Origin: Desulfurococcales archaeon
GTDB lineage: Archaea > Thermoproteota > Thermoprotei_A > Sulfolobales > Ignisphaeraceae
Assembly (NCBI GenBank): GCA_027066265.1
Contig: JAMOOB010000497.1
Location: forward strand, 1 to 5,248
Length of the DNA: 5,248 nucleotides
Reading direction: 5' to 3'
The notes under the pieces are model-generated. The model was not told the DNA's origin. It searched no databases and worked only from the letters and a program-made list of their open reading frames with translations. Numbering within the stretch: position 1 is the stretch's first letter; each line of letters starts with the position of its first letter. The position numbers and the translations under genes were made by a program. Below are positions 4,036 through 5,248 of the stretch, piece by piece.

Positions 4036-5248
4036 CTAGTACCCATTTGAAGGGGTATGTACTTCTCTAAACGCTTGCTTCGCCTTTAGAAACCTTTCGA
4101 AGAGTGTTCGATCCACGTTCTTCAGAAGCTCTGGGTACCTAAGCATTATCCTTAGCTCCCAGCTCCTTAGCGCAGGACAGATGTAGCAACCTATGCGGTA
4201 GAATCCATAGCTATACAACTCGTTTAGCTCTAGCCCAACGAGTTTCGCGTAGAGTTGGGTATGTATGGTGCTCCAGTACTTGAGTGGTGCTACCACGATT
4301 CTTCCATGCTCGATCCTTACCGCTGGTCTAGCTGAACGTGTTCGCGATTCTGCATCGCGATCCCCAACAACGACGAGAGTCCTTCCCTTAGCTACCCGTC
4401 TAATAGCGCGATCTATAGCAGCTATCTTGAGCGCTGTACACCATCTATCGCTATGCGTAGGAAGAGGAGCTCCCTGAAGCAATCGTTCTCTAACTCCGGC
4501 ATCCTCTACAACTAGCTCGATACCGAATCGATTAGCGAGTTTCTCGACGTACGTATCGCAGGTAGGGAAATCGACTCCGGTACGAACGTATACGCCAACG
4601 ATCTTCTCTCGAGGAAATGTCTTGAGAGCTAGGTACAGCGCTACCGCGCTATCCTTACCACCGCTCAGAGGTACGATAACGGTATCCACGTTCTCGAACT
4701 GTTTGAGGAACCTCAGCGAAACTCTTTCGAATAAGTTCAACACGGATCGATTCCTTTCAACGAGCGTAGATAGCCTAACGTCGCGAATATCGTTGAACAG
4801 CTTCTCGACACCGATATCCAATCCTTCGTCAGGGATCGATAGCTTGAGACAGGGCTTGGAACCACAGTAAGCTAGATGAGTGCCACCCATCATCCTAAGC
4901 ATGAGTATCGTTTCCGGAAGCTCGATCCCACTCAACTCTTTAAGTAGTTCGACTCCTCGTTCGAGCACTACGAAGAGATCGTGTGCTGGTTCGTAGCCGA
5001 GCTCAGCACCACGTTCATCTACCAGAGGTTCTCCGCGATCGTGGAGTTCGAAGGATCCGTCTACCCACGATATTCGGAGCCTAAGCTTTGCTCGAGCAAC
5101 GCTGATCTCCCAAGCTAGTTGCTCGATCCTCGTATTCCTAACCCTTGCACGCGGAACGACGTGTACGACAACGTTGAGAGGCATTTCGAGTTCTAACGCT
5201 TTCGCCTTGGAAGCATCCTCCCTACCGAGCAGAACGATAAAGAAGTGA
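4036..5248 (-). CDS. PAPS-reductase-like PP-loop protein (adenine nucleotide alpha-hydrolase fold), probably 5'-partial
   Basis: This belongs to the PAPS reductase/N-type ATP pyrophosphatase superfamily (COG0175-like), which uses adenylated substrates for sulfur chemistry; the exact reaction cannot be read from sequence. Numbering from the ATG at 5184 (382 residues), the PP-loop SGGKDS is at 174-179. CysH-like blocks follow: RTGVDFPTCDTYVEKL (201-216), HSDRWCTALK (244-253), GDRDAESRTRSARP (274-287), APLKYWST (299-306) and GFYRIGCYICPA (327-338). Cys249, Cys333 and Cys336 match three of the four Fe-S ligands of APS reductases; the fourth is Trp248. No cysteine follows 336, so the catalytic ECGLH cysteine of CysH is missing. 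The N-terminal ~165 residues are an added domain with Cys107-x4-Cys112. No ribosome-binding site precedes the ATG at 5184, and the frame stays open to 5248 with plausible protein (FFIVLLGREDASKAKALELE), so the start is probably beyond the window. DndC-type or tRNA-thiolation roles are conceivable but unsupported by neighbours. Confidence 0.9.
   Translation of the reverse strand, partial: HFFIVLLGREDASKAKALELEMPLNVVVHVVPRARVRNTRIEQLAWEISVARAKLRLRISWVDGSFELHDRGEPLVDERGAELGYEPAHDLFVVLERGVELLKELSGIELPETILMLRMMGGTHLAYCGSKPCLKLSIPDEGLDIGVEKLFNDIRDVRLSTLVERNRSVLNLFERVSLRFLKQFENVDTVIVPLSGGKDSAVALYLALKTFPREKIVGVYVRTGVDFPTCDTYVEKLANRFGIELVVEDAGVRERLLQGAPLPTHSDRWCTALKIAAIDRAIRRVAKGRTLVVVGDRDAESRTRSARPAVRIEHGRIVVAPLKYWSTIHTQLYAKLVGLELNELYSYGFYRIGCYICPALRSWELRIMLRYPELLKNVDRTLFERFLKAKQAFREVHTPSNGY

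Noticed and set aside
5182..5184. ATG at 5184 as the definite start of the PP-loop gene
   Set aside because: It lacks a ribosome-binding site and the frame with plausible protein sequence continues to the window edge; kept only as an alternative start.
4036..5248. Assignment as assimilatory PAPS/APS reductase (cysH) or as DndC of DNA phosphorothioation
   Set aside because: The C-terminal catalytic cysteine of CysH is absent, one Fe-S ligand is replaced by Trp, and no sulfate-assimilation or dnd genes are visible beside it.

Overview
The window looks archaeal, most likely from a (hyper)thermophilic crenarchaeote (Thermoproteota); the genus cannot be named from the sequence. The reasons are adjacent genes for the A and B subunits of an A-type (archaeal) ATP synthase, ribosome-binding sites of the GAGGTGA/AGGTG type, an archaeal-style PAPS-reductase-like PP-loop protein, heavy use of AGG/AGA arginine and CTA leucine codons, and short gene spacing with T-rich ends. 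All four genes look alike in codon use and oligonucleotide content, so nothing points to a recently acquired island.

Layout: (1) bases 1-1289, plus strand, hold the C-terminal three quarters of atpA, the catalytic subunit, whose start lies before the window. (2) Bases 1304-2707, plus strand, hold a complete atpB, the non-catalytic subunit, 14 bases after atpA with its own ribosome-binding site. (3) Bases 2708-2802 separate two convergent gene pairs and carry T-runs on both strands plus small inverted repeats, consistent with back-to-back terminators. (4) Bases 2803-3975, minus strand, encode an exported protein of unknown function: signal peptide, tyrosine-rich beta-like domain, Pro/Trp/Tyr-rich linker, helical C-terminal domain. 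(5) Bases 3976-4035 are a short leader with a candidate TATA box and a nested inverted repeat that could mask the ribosome-binding site. (6) Bases 4036-5248, minus strand, encode a PAPS-reductase/ATP-pyrophosphatase family protein whose frame stays open to the window edge, so its true start is probably outside.

AtpA and AtpB alternate in the A3B3 hexamer that makes or hydrolyses ATP. The two minus-strand genes share a strand and a short gap and could be co-transcribed, but nothing visible ties them functionally to the ATP synthase. No RNA gene, CRISPR array, insertion sequence or phage gene was seen. The points most worth following are the altered AtpA P-loop (GGFGTGKT), the PP-loop protein that keeps three of the four Fe-S cysteines of APS reductases but has no C-terminal catalytic cysteine, and the exported orphan with its unusual leader. 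I do not see convincing evidence of a wholly new multi-gene system.
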